DNA of 64,000 nt from Pocillopora verrucosa. Lineage: Eukaryota; Cnidaria; Anthozoa; Scleractinia; Pocilloporidae. The stretch lies in the NCBI RefSeq assembly GCF_036669915.1, contig NC_089316.1:40734-104733 (forward strand), read 5' to 3'. The position numbers and the translations under genes are program-made. Every line of letters starts with the position of its first letter. The stretch's first letter is position 1. Below are positions 1 through 12,631 of the stretch, piece after piece. A model generated the notes under the pieces. The model was not told the origin of the DNA, searched no databases, and was given only the letters and a program-made list of their open reading frames with translations.

Positions 1-1646
1 GGGTTCTCTAACGGTTTATCGTTTCATCGTGAGAAGATTAAAAGGTCTGAACCAGTGCGGTGCCATGGTTAAAGGAATAACATTATCCCAGTTATTTTAA
101 AACCCTGTGTGTGGTTCAACCCTCGACCTCTCGCGCGGCAGTCCGGCGCTCTAACAACATGAACTAACCACTAACGAACTGCAGTAGAGTTTAGCATATT
201 TACGTTAAATGTCACATTTATTTGAACTGGAAGCTTTTTAAAAATACTTCAATAAGCTTGTGATATTAAGAAGCCCCAATTATCCTTCTCGGGGACTGTT
301 TGAAACTTTATTTTCTTGATAGATCGTTAGTTGTCGCATTGTTTTTCCTCATAATTTTTGTTTTTTAATTGCGTATATGGGATGCGACCTTAATTTTCTT
401 TCATCTCTAAATCGCGGACGAGGACTGTTCCAGTAAAAGTTTGTCTACGAAAAAGTCACTATTACGTTGAACTCAAAGGACTCAAAATTCTATAAAATAT
501 TTCTTTACGGCTCATGAGATTGTAAAGCCTCATTTTCAGACAAAATATCTTACATATTTTAAGGTTAATATTGATTTTAAGTTACAAGTTTAACGAGAAA
601 GCTTAATGATTTAGCAGAAAAGAACAACAAATGTTTTGACTCAAGCATTATAACACTATTTACAGAATATAATTACAACATTTTTTTTTCGATTTTATAT
701 GGTGATTTAATGGGAGGATGGAAAAGCAAAGAGTTCATAAGCGACGCGTGATCCACGACCAACATTAAGATAGATGGACACGTGAATTTTAAAGAAAGGC
801 AAGATTCACGGGTATGTTACAATTCGTGACCTGCGAAATACGTTTTTAAGTACACGTGACGCGTGTTATTAAAATTCGTACGTGAAACAGGTCGAAAGCC
901 CCAATACATTCCCCTTTGTCACAAGCAAGTGAAGGGCCAGACCCGATGGATTGTTATAGTATTTCTTATTGCTATTAGAATATTACAAATTTGTGAACAA
1001 ACAAGTCTTGCATGATTACAGAAATTTGGGTTCGTTGTTTTTGTTTTTTTTCAAGATTCCTAATGTCTGATTAGGACGAAAATCGTGAGATTTTCCGACA
1101 TTCAGGAAAGTTGAAAGCGCTTGAGTCATAGCGAATAAACAGAACCAACAAAAATTTCAATATAGGGAAATGCGCCAGTCTGCATCGACTCAAAACGCAG
1201 ACGCCCAGATACAATTTAAAAATTATCACAGTTATTGTCATAGGTCATAATGATTTTGCTCTTGTTACACTACTTAAACATTTGAACCACAACAATATTG
1301 ACGTCAATTAGTTTTCATAGCTGAGGTCACGGCTCAAATTGATTAAAAATTGCTGCGTGTGACAAAAGAAGATACAACAAACAAAATTATTATAGCTATA
1401 GTGCCTTCTGTCGTCAGCGAATAAATATTGATATTGCATAGTGGGACAACCAACTGGGCATGTAATGAGCGTTTTGACAGTGAGAGTATTAGTATGCCCT
1501 CGCGGCACTAATTAGTCTGTTCAAGACATTTTAGACAACTCTCGTCAATCAGATACCTAAATGATGAAAAAAAAAAAAACGTACAAAAATTAAACATTTA
1601 GAGTGGTTTTGTTGTTTGGATTCTTTCACAGCTGTATTTAGTAAAA

Positions 1647-1763
1647 ATGCACCCTTTTAAAGTCGTAGCCTTGATGCTTGTTCTGAAAGATTCATTTTCC
1701 GAGGAATGTTGCCGGCTCTGTGAACCCATCCGAGATGACTACATTGTTTTTCCACTCCCTATG
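1647..1763 (+). CDS. Candidate first coding exon of a secreted cysteine-rich protein (weak)
   Basis: An ATG opens 39 codons that run exactly to an in-phase GTGAGC donor at 1764. The peptide starts with a short hydrophobic run (VVALMLVL) like a weak signal peptide, then reads SEECCRLCEPIRDDY with three clustered cysteines. This pattern, with signal, cysteines and phase-0 donor, is what a first exon of a secreted protein looks like. I found no convincing second exon, and I do not recognise the family. A 39-codon open stretch can arise by chance, so this is a candidate only. Confidence 0.2.
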
Positions 1764-2118
1764 GTGAGCAATAAGTAATTTCTCAATATCAATGAATTAT
1801 GGTGCAGAAACGTTGTGAGTAGAAACTGTAGCATAATTAGAGGGATATTGTTTGATTTAAAACCAACTTCTCCGTAACATGACTTAAAGAGAGGTATACG
1901 GGAGACAGTAAGGAGAAAGAAGACTTAGATCGTGGGTGGAGTTGAAAGGATCAACCTCTGTGTTTGCTTCAGCGTAACAGGCGACAAAGAGATAGACAAT
2001 AATGGGAAAAAGTCGGGGGAGAGAACTGCAGAGATCGAGTGCAGAAAAAAGAAGAAAAAAAAAAAAGCCGGAACTTCAGCTGGAAAGATTGACATCACAC
2101 AAAATTCCGGTCCTTTTT

Positions 2119-2241
2119 ATTTGGAATCACTGTAAAAGCTCTCAGCATGATCGGAGACATGAGATTATGATTGAAATCAAACAAAGTGTCAGCCTTTCTT
2201 TGTTTGGAATCATTGCAAAAGCTCTCAGCATGATCAGGGAC
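2119..2241 (+). repeat. Direct repeat, about 42-bp units 82-83 bp apart
   Basis: The sequence TTTGGAATCA followed by TGYAAAAGCTCTCAGCATGATC occurs at about 2119-2153 and again at about 2203-2236 with few mismatches. Both copies lie in an open frame of 131 codons (2002-2397), so part of that frame is explained by the duplication. I do not recognise the encoded peptide, which starts with a lysine-rich run. Confidence 0.6.
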
Positions 2242-3920
2242 AAAATTGTACATCATAAACTCTTGTCAGAGAAAATCAATTTGTCAGAAAGCCGACAACA
2301 AAACTTTCAAAGTGCATTATCCTTCCAAACCATGGTTTATCAAGTTATAGAGCAATTTATGAAGTTTCTAGAGGTGGAAAGACCTAGCTACGATTAATAG
2401 ATATCAGTGTTCCGTAACCGACGAAAATATTTTAATTACACATTAAATAATTTTTTTCATTTATACGGAAGTTCTAGCTTATCAAAGCAACCGACGTTTT
2501 TCGGCCGACGAGACGAGACCACACTATTTAAAATGCCCCCAAATAAGCATACCGTATTAATAACCAGGAACAAATTTATTAAGTTTTGATTTCATTTTAA
2601 AACGCTTATCGCCCTCTGAGTGATGAATGCTGCTTATTTCAATATAGTTTTCGAGACTTGCACATGACTTTTGCATAATTCAAGAGAGCGTTTTAAAACT
2701 CATTTTATATCTGTGCTATCTACAAGAATCTCACAACATCACAGGTATCCTCGAACAATACATATCCATATATAATATACGACATCTATGTTGGAAATGT
2801 CTTTTCATGACGGATTTTTTAAAAGCTAAGAGATTCGAATCTTAGAATGTATGTTTAAGCTGTATTTACAATAGAGCACTTCAAAGTCAAAACAACATTT
2901 TGACTGTCTGTTGTACGTGTTTCAGCTCTTATTCGTTACCTGCGGACGCGAGTTTCGCAAGTCGTCGTTGAGGCTCTAAAACGCATTCTTTAAGTCGATC
3001 TTAAAAATGGTTGCCTCTCCAGTAAGGTACAGAAGAAATGCTTTCCTTTTAAGTCCTGCAATCAGGTAGTTACGCGTGCAAGATGCACTCCTAATTCTGC
3101 TCTGATAATTTCTTCAATGGAATGTCTTCCGCTTCGAAGACTCTTCACCGCATCTTTAACTCTTAACGACTTCCGAGTTCCTTGAGATCTAAATCGTAGT
3201 TACGAACCACAAATACATCACAAAGATATTTTTAATGTTGTTTTTGATTTTGAGCAGAGTTATTTACGTACACTGACGCTCGTTTATAAGAAAAACTCTG
3301 CGGAATCCCATCCAACTTCCTTGTTCCTTAAGATCTAGAATGTAGTTTTAAACCACAGAAATGTTATTAACGGATATTTTGAAATGTGTTTTGCTTTCAG
3401 AGTGAGCGTACCTGCTTAAGGTACCGGAATATTTGTGCTGTCTCAGCCAATATTTAAAAAGGCCTGTATGTGCGTTGGTTTTTCATGAGTGATTCAAAGT
3501 CTCTTCTCGCCGACACAAGAAAGTCTCCGTAGATGTCCTTTACTATTTGTTTTGCTTCATCAAGAATACTTGACTTCGATTACCACAAAGCTTCGAAACC
3601 CAAAGGCATTATTTACACCGATTACATCGAGAGAATGGTGAGTTGGAGACAAAATATCGTTCTAATAGTCGGTATTGTTCGTCAGCCTTTAAGTGAAGGA
3701 GTCTATGTTATCTGTTTGTAGCTCTCAACATGTAATTTAAGTTGAATCAGTGAAAGAGGAACCAGCAAGAAGAAAAAAGTGGTTTCCTAACTTGTCGTAA
3801 GAACTGCACAATGCTAATAATCGAATATCATTCGCTCGTCAGTTTATCTGATACAAGAAGGTAGGCGCGTGGACGGCATGGTACAGTGAACTACGTAGTC
3901 AAATTTGCCTCGTTCCCACA

Positions 3921-3995
3921 TAAGGGTTCGTGGCTCAGTTGGGCTAGTAGCACCCTTACTAACGTTTGTGAGGCCTGGGTTGGAATCCCGTCGAG
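3921..3995 (+). repeat. Degenerate tRNA-like repeat (SINE head)
   Basis: The stretch contains GTGGCTCAGTTGG, which resembles a tRNA A box (TRGCNNAGTGG). About 45 bases later GGGTTGGAATCCC resembles the B box (GGTTCGANTCC). No proper cloverleaf can be drawn, so it is not called a tRNA gene. It fits the head of an old tRNA-derived SINE. Confidence 0.4.
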
Positions 3996-5024
3996 GCCTG
4001 CTTAAATTTTGTGTTTTCTTCAGTTGTGTAGTCACGTTTAATCGCGACAGCTACAAAGAAATAATGAACCTGTTCAGTTTAATGGAGCCACTGTTTTTGT
4101 TGAATAAGGAATACGTGTAATACAGCAGAGAAAAACAAAGTACACATGCAGTAAGTAACGTTATCATTCGCGTGAAGAGTACAATTCATCACGACGTAAG
4201 ACGTTGTCGTCATTGCAACTTGGGTCATTATTTGGTGGTGTATGTATCCCTAGTGTGTCCTTGTCCAATCCTGTCACGGAAACTGAGATTTCTTAACAGA
4301 AATGTTACGTTTTTGCTTGATCTTACTGACTTTCGATAATTAGTGGAACTGGATCAACTTGCGCTGATACCCTTTTTTTCTTCACTCTAGTGATAAATCT
4401 ACACCTCTCTTTCACGACTACAGACCTAATTTCAACCGATTTCGCTAAGAGCTGAGGCCTGAAATAACAAGTTATTATCTCTGAAGATAACTAAAGCCAT
4501 TAACTTCGATCCATTTTTTTCAGTACTTATTACTTATGTCGAGTCGTACACAATTTGCAAAACTAAACTTTCTTCATATTAATATTTAATATTTCTTATC
4601 GACACGTTTACCAGATGGAATCATCATTGCCACCAGGCAGCCTTTGTAGTTTACCTTGAAAAGAATATACGCGTGTGAAATTCTCCGGGTTTAAGCTGGT
4701 ATTCTTGTGGTGCTGGCAGAATAGGCCTTGATCTATTGCAACACCTCGCTAAGTCATCTCACGGAAAGTCACGTCTGTTTGATTTAAATCTCATACAATC
4801 TTCCATTATCACATGGTTTATTGACCAACTGATTCTTAAGCTGTTGTAGGCGGAATAACGTTTTGCGAAAAGCATGGGCGTTACTTTTGATAGTTCTTCC
4901 GTGCCGCCATTCATAATTGAAAAAAAAATCATCTTCATTTAGTATTCTGAGCCTTTATAGACAGAGTTATCACTTGTTTTGTCGCGTGCGTGGGAAAAGA
5001 AAGATATTAGAATTTCCTGCGATA

Positions 5025-5095
5025 AAAATTGAGGCCCAGACCTCCTCATATGGCGCTTCTGTGCTTCACCACTGAGCTAAAGAAAAGTCTACGGC
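5025..5095 (-). repeat. Degenerate tRNA-like repeat (SINE head), minus strand
   Basis: On the minus strand the stretch reads TTTAGCTCAGTGGTGAAGC, a good A-box match. Downstream GGAGGTCTGGGCCTCAA is a poor B box. No anticodon arm is convincing. It is probably a decayed tRNA-derived SINE. Confidence 0.35.
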
Positions 5096-5740
5096 GAGAT
5101 AGGCTTTTATTACTAGATTCAGATGAGCCCAGAGAAATGTTCTTTTGTTCTCAAAGGTTAACAGCTTAGGACAATGTTTTGCATAAATAAAACAAGGAAA
5201 GTTCGATTTGGTTAGCATGTTGTAATACCCAGTGGACGGAGTTCCAAAAAGTGTCCTTATCAATAAACGAGAGAGTCGCCTACTCAGATCTCATACCGCT
5301 CTCCCCACTGACCACCGCAATATTCATTAGCAACATGGAAACGACCCAACACTTAAAACTTACATCCTGGTTATCCGCTTGTCAAATTAAAAAAAACAAA
5401 TTGGAGCTGGAAATACCCACTCAGTTCTTATGCGCCATCTCTCAATGATGGAAATCATAACAGATTTGTGATTCCTTAGGTATTTGTCGAAAATCTGAGA
5501 ATAAGGTTTGTAATGAAAATTTCACCTCTAATTTTGCCATCCAAAGCTAAAGATTACTGAACTCAAGTTAACGTTGTTCTGTAAAAAAAAAATTCAAAAA
5601 CTATAAAACATTAAAACGGGGGTGGAAGTTCCTTAAAATGAGGTTCTGTACTTTTAAACTCAAGGGAATGAGACTATTAACTTTATATAGTGGTTTTATC
5701 AACTGATTTCATAATGTTAATTGGCCACCATGAAGAGTTC

Positions 5741-5782
5741 CTGAAGCTGACGTCTCGTGCGCTAGCCCTTCGCCAACATAGT
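5741..5782 (+). repeat. Fragment of the AGCTGACGT...TAGCCCTTCGC repeat family
   Basis: The stretch reads TGAAGCTGACGTCTCGTG followed by CGCTAGCCCTTCGCCAA. The same core occurs near 20.69 kb (GAAGCTGACGTCTTCAGC, then GTCAGCCTTTCGCC) and as a full palindrome at 46.42-46.58 kb. Shared core and order identify one dispersed family. Confidence 0.6.
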
Positions 5783-8700
5783 TAATCATGATCGATTTCA
5801 TTTTTACAGATAATTTTGGAAATCGAGTCAGATTTCTGGTCTTAATTGTCTTTTTATCCTCCATTCATATCATTTTCAAACCTTTAAAATTTCAAACGAA
5901 AAAGGATCCGAACTATCTATGCTAATTTGTAAAGTGTATATCACGTGCTATATGAAAGAAAGCCATCTGCAGTTGCATTGTTCTCAAAAATCAGACATGG
6001 TTTTATTTACGACTCGCTCCATGGGTTTCTCTCACCTCGCCTTATTTCATTCTTTCGCACCTGCAGGGTGTGTATAAGAAGTATTTGGCACAAAAAATGT
6101 TTTGACTCGCGCGCAGTCAGAGATACACTGATACAATACGGCCAACATGTGCAGCGTGGGCGGGTCATTGCGACACGAAACAGGTGCTGTTCGTTACGGC
6201 AAGTGCCAATTTCCTCCACTCAGGTAAAAGGTTTTGTTCAGTCAAATGATTAACGAAGACACTAGAATGTTCAATTTCCCAAGGGATTACATTTACTTTC
6301 AAAACAGCAAAAATTAAGGGGATTAATTTATTACCTGTGAATTTTGAAGAAATAACGAAATCTTCGTAAAACAAGATAATAATTGAAACGGATATTAGCT
6401 TCTCTGTCAACTTAAACTGGTACTTTCAACACATGGATAGTTCTGACGCAAACGAAGTATTTTAGTCCAACAAAAATGCCATTTTGCGTCATGTGATGTA
6501 AAATCCATTCGTTTTGTCGAGAAATTTCGATAACTTTTTAGCTTTTAAATTAAAACCATGACGTAATTCGCTAGCGATGGCAATTTCAGAGTGATTGTTT
6601 GAAAGACAAGTTAGGCGAAGCGATTAGAAGGCATCATATGAAATCTAGAGTGAATGATTGCGAAGGAGTATTTCAAGATATCACAAGGTCTCCAAATTAT
6701 GCATCATAAATGTAATATTTGCGTGGTGGGTGTGTAGTTATAGAAACACGCATAATAAACGCCGAGTCACAGTTTTTAGTGAGGCAGCTGATAGGATTTG
6801 CTAAAGAGAGGAAGTCTTAGGAGATGATAGAAATATCACGGTAAATGAAATCTTATCGTACTCTGGGGATCTCCGCTGTCCAATTACGTCATCTCCTCTC
6901 GGGATTGGCGGGAAAAACACGACTAAGTTGTTTTGTCGCTTTAGAAGCTTTCAACTACGATGCCACATTTTTGTCTAAAACCTCTAAGCCATTAAAGATT
7001 TTGTTTATTCTATAATCATTATCGGAGGTTAAATTTAACAGAATTTTACGTCGCTTTCCTCTCGAAGTAAGTGGGTGGGCTTAATTTATTTTCGGGATGC
7101 GCCGGTAAATCGTCCGACGTGTTTCCGATCTCATTCATTTTAACTTCGCTTGGTGAAATATAAGCTTACCTAGCGACGGGTAATAATTTCAGGAGAGATC
7201 CGGCGAAGTAGATGAAATTTCAGTGTCTATTAGTATGTACAAGGTAAGGTTTCACGACTCCCTTTCTAGGAAGTAGAATTGATTTGTCCTATCTGTGAGA
7301 ATTAGAACTTACTCGGACTTGGTTGTCTGACGTGTGCAAACGGTAATTACAGAATATGTGAACGCCGTTTTGAGGAAATTGTCGCTCGGTATTTTCCCAA
7401 AGTGAGCGTCAAACAGTCAACATTATTGTACATCAAGAATTTCGAAAATATTATGATTCTTTTTACGTTAAAACAATGAAAAATCGGGCTTTAAAATCGT
7501 TTTAGTTCGTTTAGTTGTGGACGAGTGGTCATGGTAGTAATTTGCGTTCCGTGTGTATACAAACACTGGCGCCCACAAACTTATGAATGAATTCTTTTGA
7601 GGGGGTTATTTTGATAGTACATTACTTCTTAGTCTCAAGATGAATAACGTTTAAAGATTTTTCCGCTTCGAACGCTCGGCTGGAATTGATTGTTACATAC
7701 GGTAGCTTTAGGAAACGTTTTGTGTGTGAAATTGAATAGCAGTGAATTCCACGTGCAAACTTCCTGAGTGAGGTAGTTTCACGCGCTTGGCGATTACAAG
7801 ATATTGGCTTCTCTTTGCTTTTCGGTCGAAATGGCCAGATATGCAGCCTTCATAGAAACTGTAGGCGGTGGCCTCTTAAAAAGGCTTTAGAAGGAGATCT
7901 GTCGAGATCTTTTACCAGTTAAAGCATTAATAAGGCAAGATGTCTCGTGACTCCCAACTTGAAAATTCGTTGCCAAGAGATTTCCGAACAAAATTTTGCC
8001 TTGAATTTTTCGTGAAAAATTCCATCGCCAATACCAGATGAATATAGTGCCATGCCAAATTATTATTATAAGGTCACTATTAAAATCATAAGCCTTTGGA
8101 TCAGTATTTTGAATAACTGTCGGTTAAATTTTCAGCGAAAATTCTGATCAAATTGAAGCTTCGTGTTGTCAATATTTTATAATCAAACATTACTATCGAG
8201 ATTTCTGCATCGATTTCTAGCTCTTACCGAGGGGATTCCAAGCAATGAAAGATTTCATTTTGGGAATCAAACAGCACAACCTGTCACTAGATTTGATGAA
8301 TCTTAACAGTTCATTCGAACTGTTTATTTTGATGATCACTCTTCCGTTTATTTTTGGAAATGATATCTACTAATTGCTGATGGCATTTAAGAACTTCAGA
8401 GGAGTAGAATATTGTCAGCTCCCGCGGTAAAATATAATGTTTTAAACTAATAACTTCCCGCCTCGCTCGATGGTAGGTTTCCTCGTAAATTCGTTGTCAA
8501 AGTGACGTCTACTTTACGGTCAATTTTACTGGTCTATTCAGGGGAATTGATAATTGTTCAACGATTCTTATTATACTTAGATGTAGTCCGATCACTTAAA
8601 GACTAAACTGACAGCAATTAAGAGTAATTTTCTAAGTAATAATTACAGAATGCAACCTCGCTGACTTGCAAATTATGTCTCATTATGTATTTTTCTATGA

Positions 8701-10937
8701 CCGCCTGTCCGATAGACCGGAAGACTTTTAGATGTTATTTACGCACGCATTACTAATAAAACCGCAACGTAGTTGTGAAAGAGCAAAGAATTCCAAACAC
8801 TCATCATGTGATTTTGGACACTTTAGTTTTGTCGTATTGATCATGTTTTTGTTTAAAGAATTTCAAGTTCTTGATAATTAGATTTTTCACGTCGGCGAGA
8901 TTATCACTTCAACTTCCCATTCAACGATTATGAGTCAAAACTGACATCGATTGCATCAGCGTTTATCTATCGTTACGCAAACAAAGGCTTCGAGAAAGTA
9001 TCGTAGTGATTTAAAATATCCGAGAAAGCAGAGCTCATTTGCTCAAAACACAATTGCCATTATTACAAGCTACTTTGAAAAGAACCTCATATCCAATACT
9101 TCGGAATTCATGTGACGCGATAAAACCACAGTAAAATTTTAATTTTTTATCAAGTGCAATCTTTTCATACCACAGTTTTATCAGATGGAATCAAAGCACC
9201 GAAACGCTAAGTCGCCGATGCAAATACGGAGGAATACATTTGTAAACAATATCTACCCACACACTTTTACTCTGTAATGTGACACCGCTGACCACTATTT
9301 TTCCTTGAGGCTGTTTCTATGTTGCACCCGAATATTAGCCCGGAAATGACGACAATATTTTTTAGGATACTTAAGAAACCCTTAACGAATTTCCGGATGG
9401 TGGGTTTCTAAATTTAGCAAGCCTGAACTTCCATGACATTTCCTTACAAGGGGTTTATCCTTTCTTGACTTTTACGGCATTGACAAAAGAGTTCTGGCAA
9501 GGCAGAGTTGAAGAACGAACTGCTACGTCACAGGTATGCAGTCAATACAGCGGGCTCAAGTGTTCGAGGTGAAAAATTCAGATAAATTTGTGGAGAAAAA
9601 GGTGGCTGGCATTTAAAATCGGGGCGTTTTGCTGTCGTTGAAGGCATTTTCCTATTCCCAGTGTTATTAAAGAAAAAATTAACTTTTAAAAATATTTTGC
9701 GGGTGTACAAATTTTTTGGAGGCTGTTCTGTAAAAGAAAAGCGCAGACATCAGTCAGCTGTGTCTTCTGGCAAAGGGATTGGTGAGAGGGTGGGAAAAAA
9801 ACAGCGGTCAAACTTAAGGCATGCGCAAGGGAAACAATCTCGGCCAGCCGCGTGCCAGTTTCCCGCGCGGAAGTTTAGTGGAAAACATCCGCTGTCTCAC
9901 AGACTAAGAGAAAACAATATTAAAACGTTCTTTGAATAATAAATAGGAAAAAATCGATAACTTTCGTACAAAATGCTTATTTAACCACAGTTTCCTCTTG
10001 ATTTATCTATTTAATGTTTTGGGCCTTATCGGGCAGTTTATAATTCTTGAAAGACAACTTTGTTCTGACAGCCTGAAAGCACGCCACCAAGGCTATACAA
10101 CTTTCTCACCTGAGAAAGTGTGAACGAGATAATCAACCCTCGCTACCCTATTGAAGTCGTATTTGACACTCGTGTACAGTATCACCTGATTCATGTCAGG
10201 CGACCGTAGGAGGTAAACGTCGGTTGTTTTCAAAACAAATAGCTCTTGTTTTGAAATGAGGTTGACCTTGGCCTGCCTCAATAGAAACATCTCTTTGTTT
10301 CCATTCTAGATAGCACCTTTTATGTCACTTAAATTTTTGCACATCCAAGTTTCACGTGTTTTGTTCAAAACGTCCTTATGTCCAGCGCCTTTATTCTAGA
10401 TCTTCATGTACTTACTATAGAAGTGTACGTTAAGCCAAATCATTTTAATGTTCTGTTTTCTCTTGCGAATTGTAGAGCGAAAAGTAAACGGCTTTGCCGA
10501 AAGAGTGAATTTTTAACGCACGTTTAACTTTTAGTTACGGCGAGTTCAAAAAAAGAATATTAATTAAAAACTGTTCTCATTATCTCACAAAGGTGCTAGG
10601 TGAAAGACATTCCAACGTATACAATGCCTTAGAAATCAGAATGTTTATTGTTTCTCTGTGAAACTAAACTCTTACTGACCTTATAAGACTGAATTATAAG
10701 ACTGTTTTGATCTGACCTGGTTATGTTGATTCACTGAGGTTTCTGATGAAGGTAAGAGTTGATTGTTTTCCTGAGAAAAACCTTTAAAAAGGTAAAATAA
10801 AATTTGAAAGAGTTTACTTCTTGTTTCCGTTCATCGAGAGGAAACTCTGGCCAAGGCCGGTAGTGATTTGAAAGCACATGCAACGCAACCATCTCATTAA
10901 GCCTTTATGCTCTCAAAGAGAAATCTAAACCATTGTT

Positions 10938-12631
10938 ATGGCCTGGTTGCCGCAGTTACTGAGTCAAAATGTTGTTACTTGTTTCCAGGTTTTATTGGCA
11001 AATGCGCTGAGTTGGATTTTGCTGTTGTGTGTTTCCCAGTCAAGTTTCCTTCCGTCGGAAGCGCTGCCGGTCGGAAACTCGCCGAAGGGCAGTCGAAGGG
11101 AGGCGAGTGGTTTCGATGATGACTCGGATAACGTAGAACAGGCATTTATCTCACCTGAACATCAGGTGTATATGCGCCTTACGATGAATAAACCACAAAT
11201 GGACAGAAACTTGCATAAAAAACCTCCGACATACGTACGGAGGGGAAAATTATTTAATCGCAATGGTTACCTTTTAAGAATTAAACGCGATGGAACCGTG
11301 GACGGGACTACGGACAGTAATTCTCCTCTAGGTAAGTGCTTCAATAAATTTTTTTGTTTTAAATAAAAAAAAACGAAGAAGTCAAGTGACCTAATTTGAA
11401 TGGAAAGGTCTAGGTATAAACCGTGATACGAGTCACATGATGTGATCTTCAGACAAAAAACTCTACTCTTCAAGTACTTTTAAGGCTCGATTTCCCGCCG
11501 CAGTTTGGGAAGTGAGCCTGCGTTCCTTCCCCGTAGAGACTCCAGAAGATCGAAAAAAGGAGTCGAGAAGGCTTTACACCCCTGTCATTTGACAAAGAAC
11601 CAAACTTGCCCTACCCCTTTGGTTTTTGAGTGGGCTTTTTAGCACTCATACAGGCTTGCCGAAGCTCAACCTGATCTGACAGCAAAGTATCACGAAACAC
11701 AGCGGTCAGACGCGTGTGCATGCGCGAACGTTTTAACGAATGAGGCGTACTTTCGGAACCAAGTTGTGTTTTTCGAAATTTTGCGCAGGAAATTGGCGTG
11801 CGGTCGGCCAAAATTGATCTATTTGCGCATACTCGACGTTTGACCGCTGTGTTGTCTTACGATAAACAACTTTTTTTAACTATCACTAACACATACTGAG
11901 CGGTATTCCAGGAAACTAACCTACTTTATTTTTTTCATGTTCCAACAGCTGAATTGGAGTTCCACTCAATCGGGACCGGGTTGCTAATGATACTGGGCTT
12001 GACAAGTCAAAGATATTTATCGTTCAGTGAAAAAGGTGTCTTACACGGAATTGTAAGTAGAAATGCTCAGTTTTATGTGATTGTTAAGAGATAGGGATTT
12101 AATGGCTGCTCTTTATACCGGCCGAGAAATCTAGATTGAGTCACTAGTTTTTACTGTTGCTACTCTCTGATTGGTTGATCTTTCTCAACCAATCACACGA
12201 AAGCTTCAAGGGCTACAGGTGAAGTAGCCCTGAGCATTTTCCCAGGTTTAACACCGTATGCGCTTCAAGTTCTCATTAGCTGACTGCTTTGATACCTATG
12301 CTGTGATTGGCCACAGCGTTGTGCTCGATACACAGGCGCAAATAGGAAAAAGGAATATTTTGCGTTCTTTTCACTCCAATTCTGCTGCTATAAGGCTTTT
12401 AAACTTCCGCCAATTCTCCTCACACTGTTTATTTTTCTTCTAATCGAAATAGGAGGAACCGTCGCTAAACTGTGTTTTTAAGGAAATTCAGGAAGAAAAC
12501 ACGTACCATTCGTTCTTGTTGTACAAAAACACAAAATGGTTAGTTGGAATAAAGAAGAACGGCCGAGCAAAGGGGCTTCCCTAACAAGAGTAGGTCAAAA
12601 ATCAACGCAATTTATAGTTAAATATAATTAA
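10938..12631 (+). CDS. FGF: Fibroblast growth factor (FGF), three exons, frameshift in the last exon
   Basis: Secreted FGF-family ligand for receptor tyrosine kinases. Exon 1 is 10938-11331 and contains the beta-trefoil start RRGKLFNRNGYLLRIKRDG followed by TVDGTTDSNSPL. Exon 2 is 11949-12052 (ELEFHSIGTGLLMILGL, then RYLSFSEKGVLHG). Exon 3 starts at 12453 (CVFKEIQEENTYHSFLLYK, then GIKKNGRAKG). Exon 2 is 104 bases long, the size of the middle exon in many animal FGF genes, and all phases match. In exon 3 the frame hits TAA at 12582, but the frame one base over continues TRVGQKSTQF, the usual FGF ending, to a stop at 12629-12631. One base seems to be missing in the G run at 12572-12575. The start is uncertain: the ATG at 10938 precedes a hydrophobic stretch (LSWILLLCVS), but a strong acceptor ends at 10988, so an upstream first exon is possible. 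Confidence 0.92.
11696..11853. mobile_element. Short MITE-like element in FGF intron 1
   Basis: A 158-bp unit ends in imperfect inverted repeats: AACACAGCGGTCAGACG at the left and its near complement CGACGTTTGACCGCTGTGTT at the right. It has no coding capacity. The same terminal sequence forms a tiny perfect palindrome at 13703-13733, so this is a family and not a lone hairpin. Confidence 0.6.

Larger units (their letters stand above)
1..10937. other. Gene-poor region upstream of the FGF gene
   Basis: About 11 kb in which I recognise no conserved protein family. It is AT-rich with many stop codons in all frames. It holds a candidate short signal-peptide exon near 1.65 kb, a direct repeat near 2.1-2.24 kb, and two degenerate tRNA-like repeats near 3.9 and 5.0 kb. 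A fragment of a palindromic repeat family lies near 5.75 kb. A possible 5' untranslated exon of the FGF gene could lie here: an acceptor-like site followed by about 50 bases and a GTAAGG donor occurs near 7.19-7.24 kb. That is speculation. Nothing else can be supported. Confidence 0.6.

Noticed and set aside
2002..2397. 131-codon frame
   Set aside because: Partly made from a direct repeat, starts in a lysine-rich homopolymer-like run, and shows no family match.
3525..3637. Exon-like stretch ending ATG-GTGAGT
   Set aside because: No acceptor gives a stop-free frame with the candidate exon at 1647; probably chance.
5945..6253. 102-codon frame with acceptor-like and donor-like sites
   Set aside because: The peptide is not recognisable and competing frames are equally open; no supporting exon.
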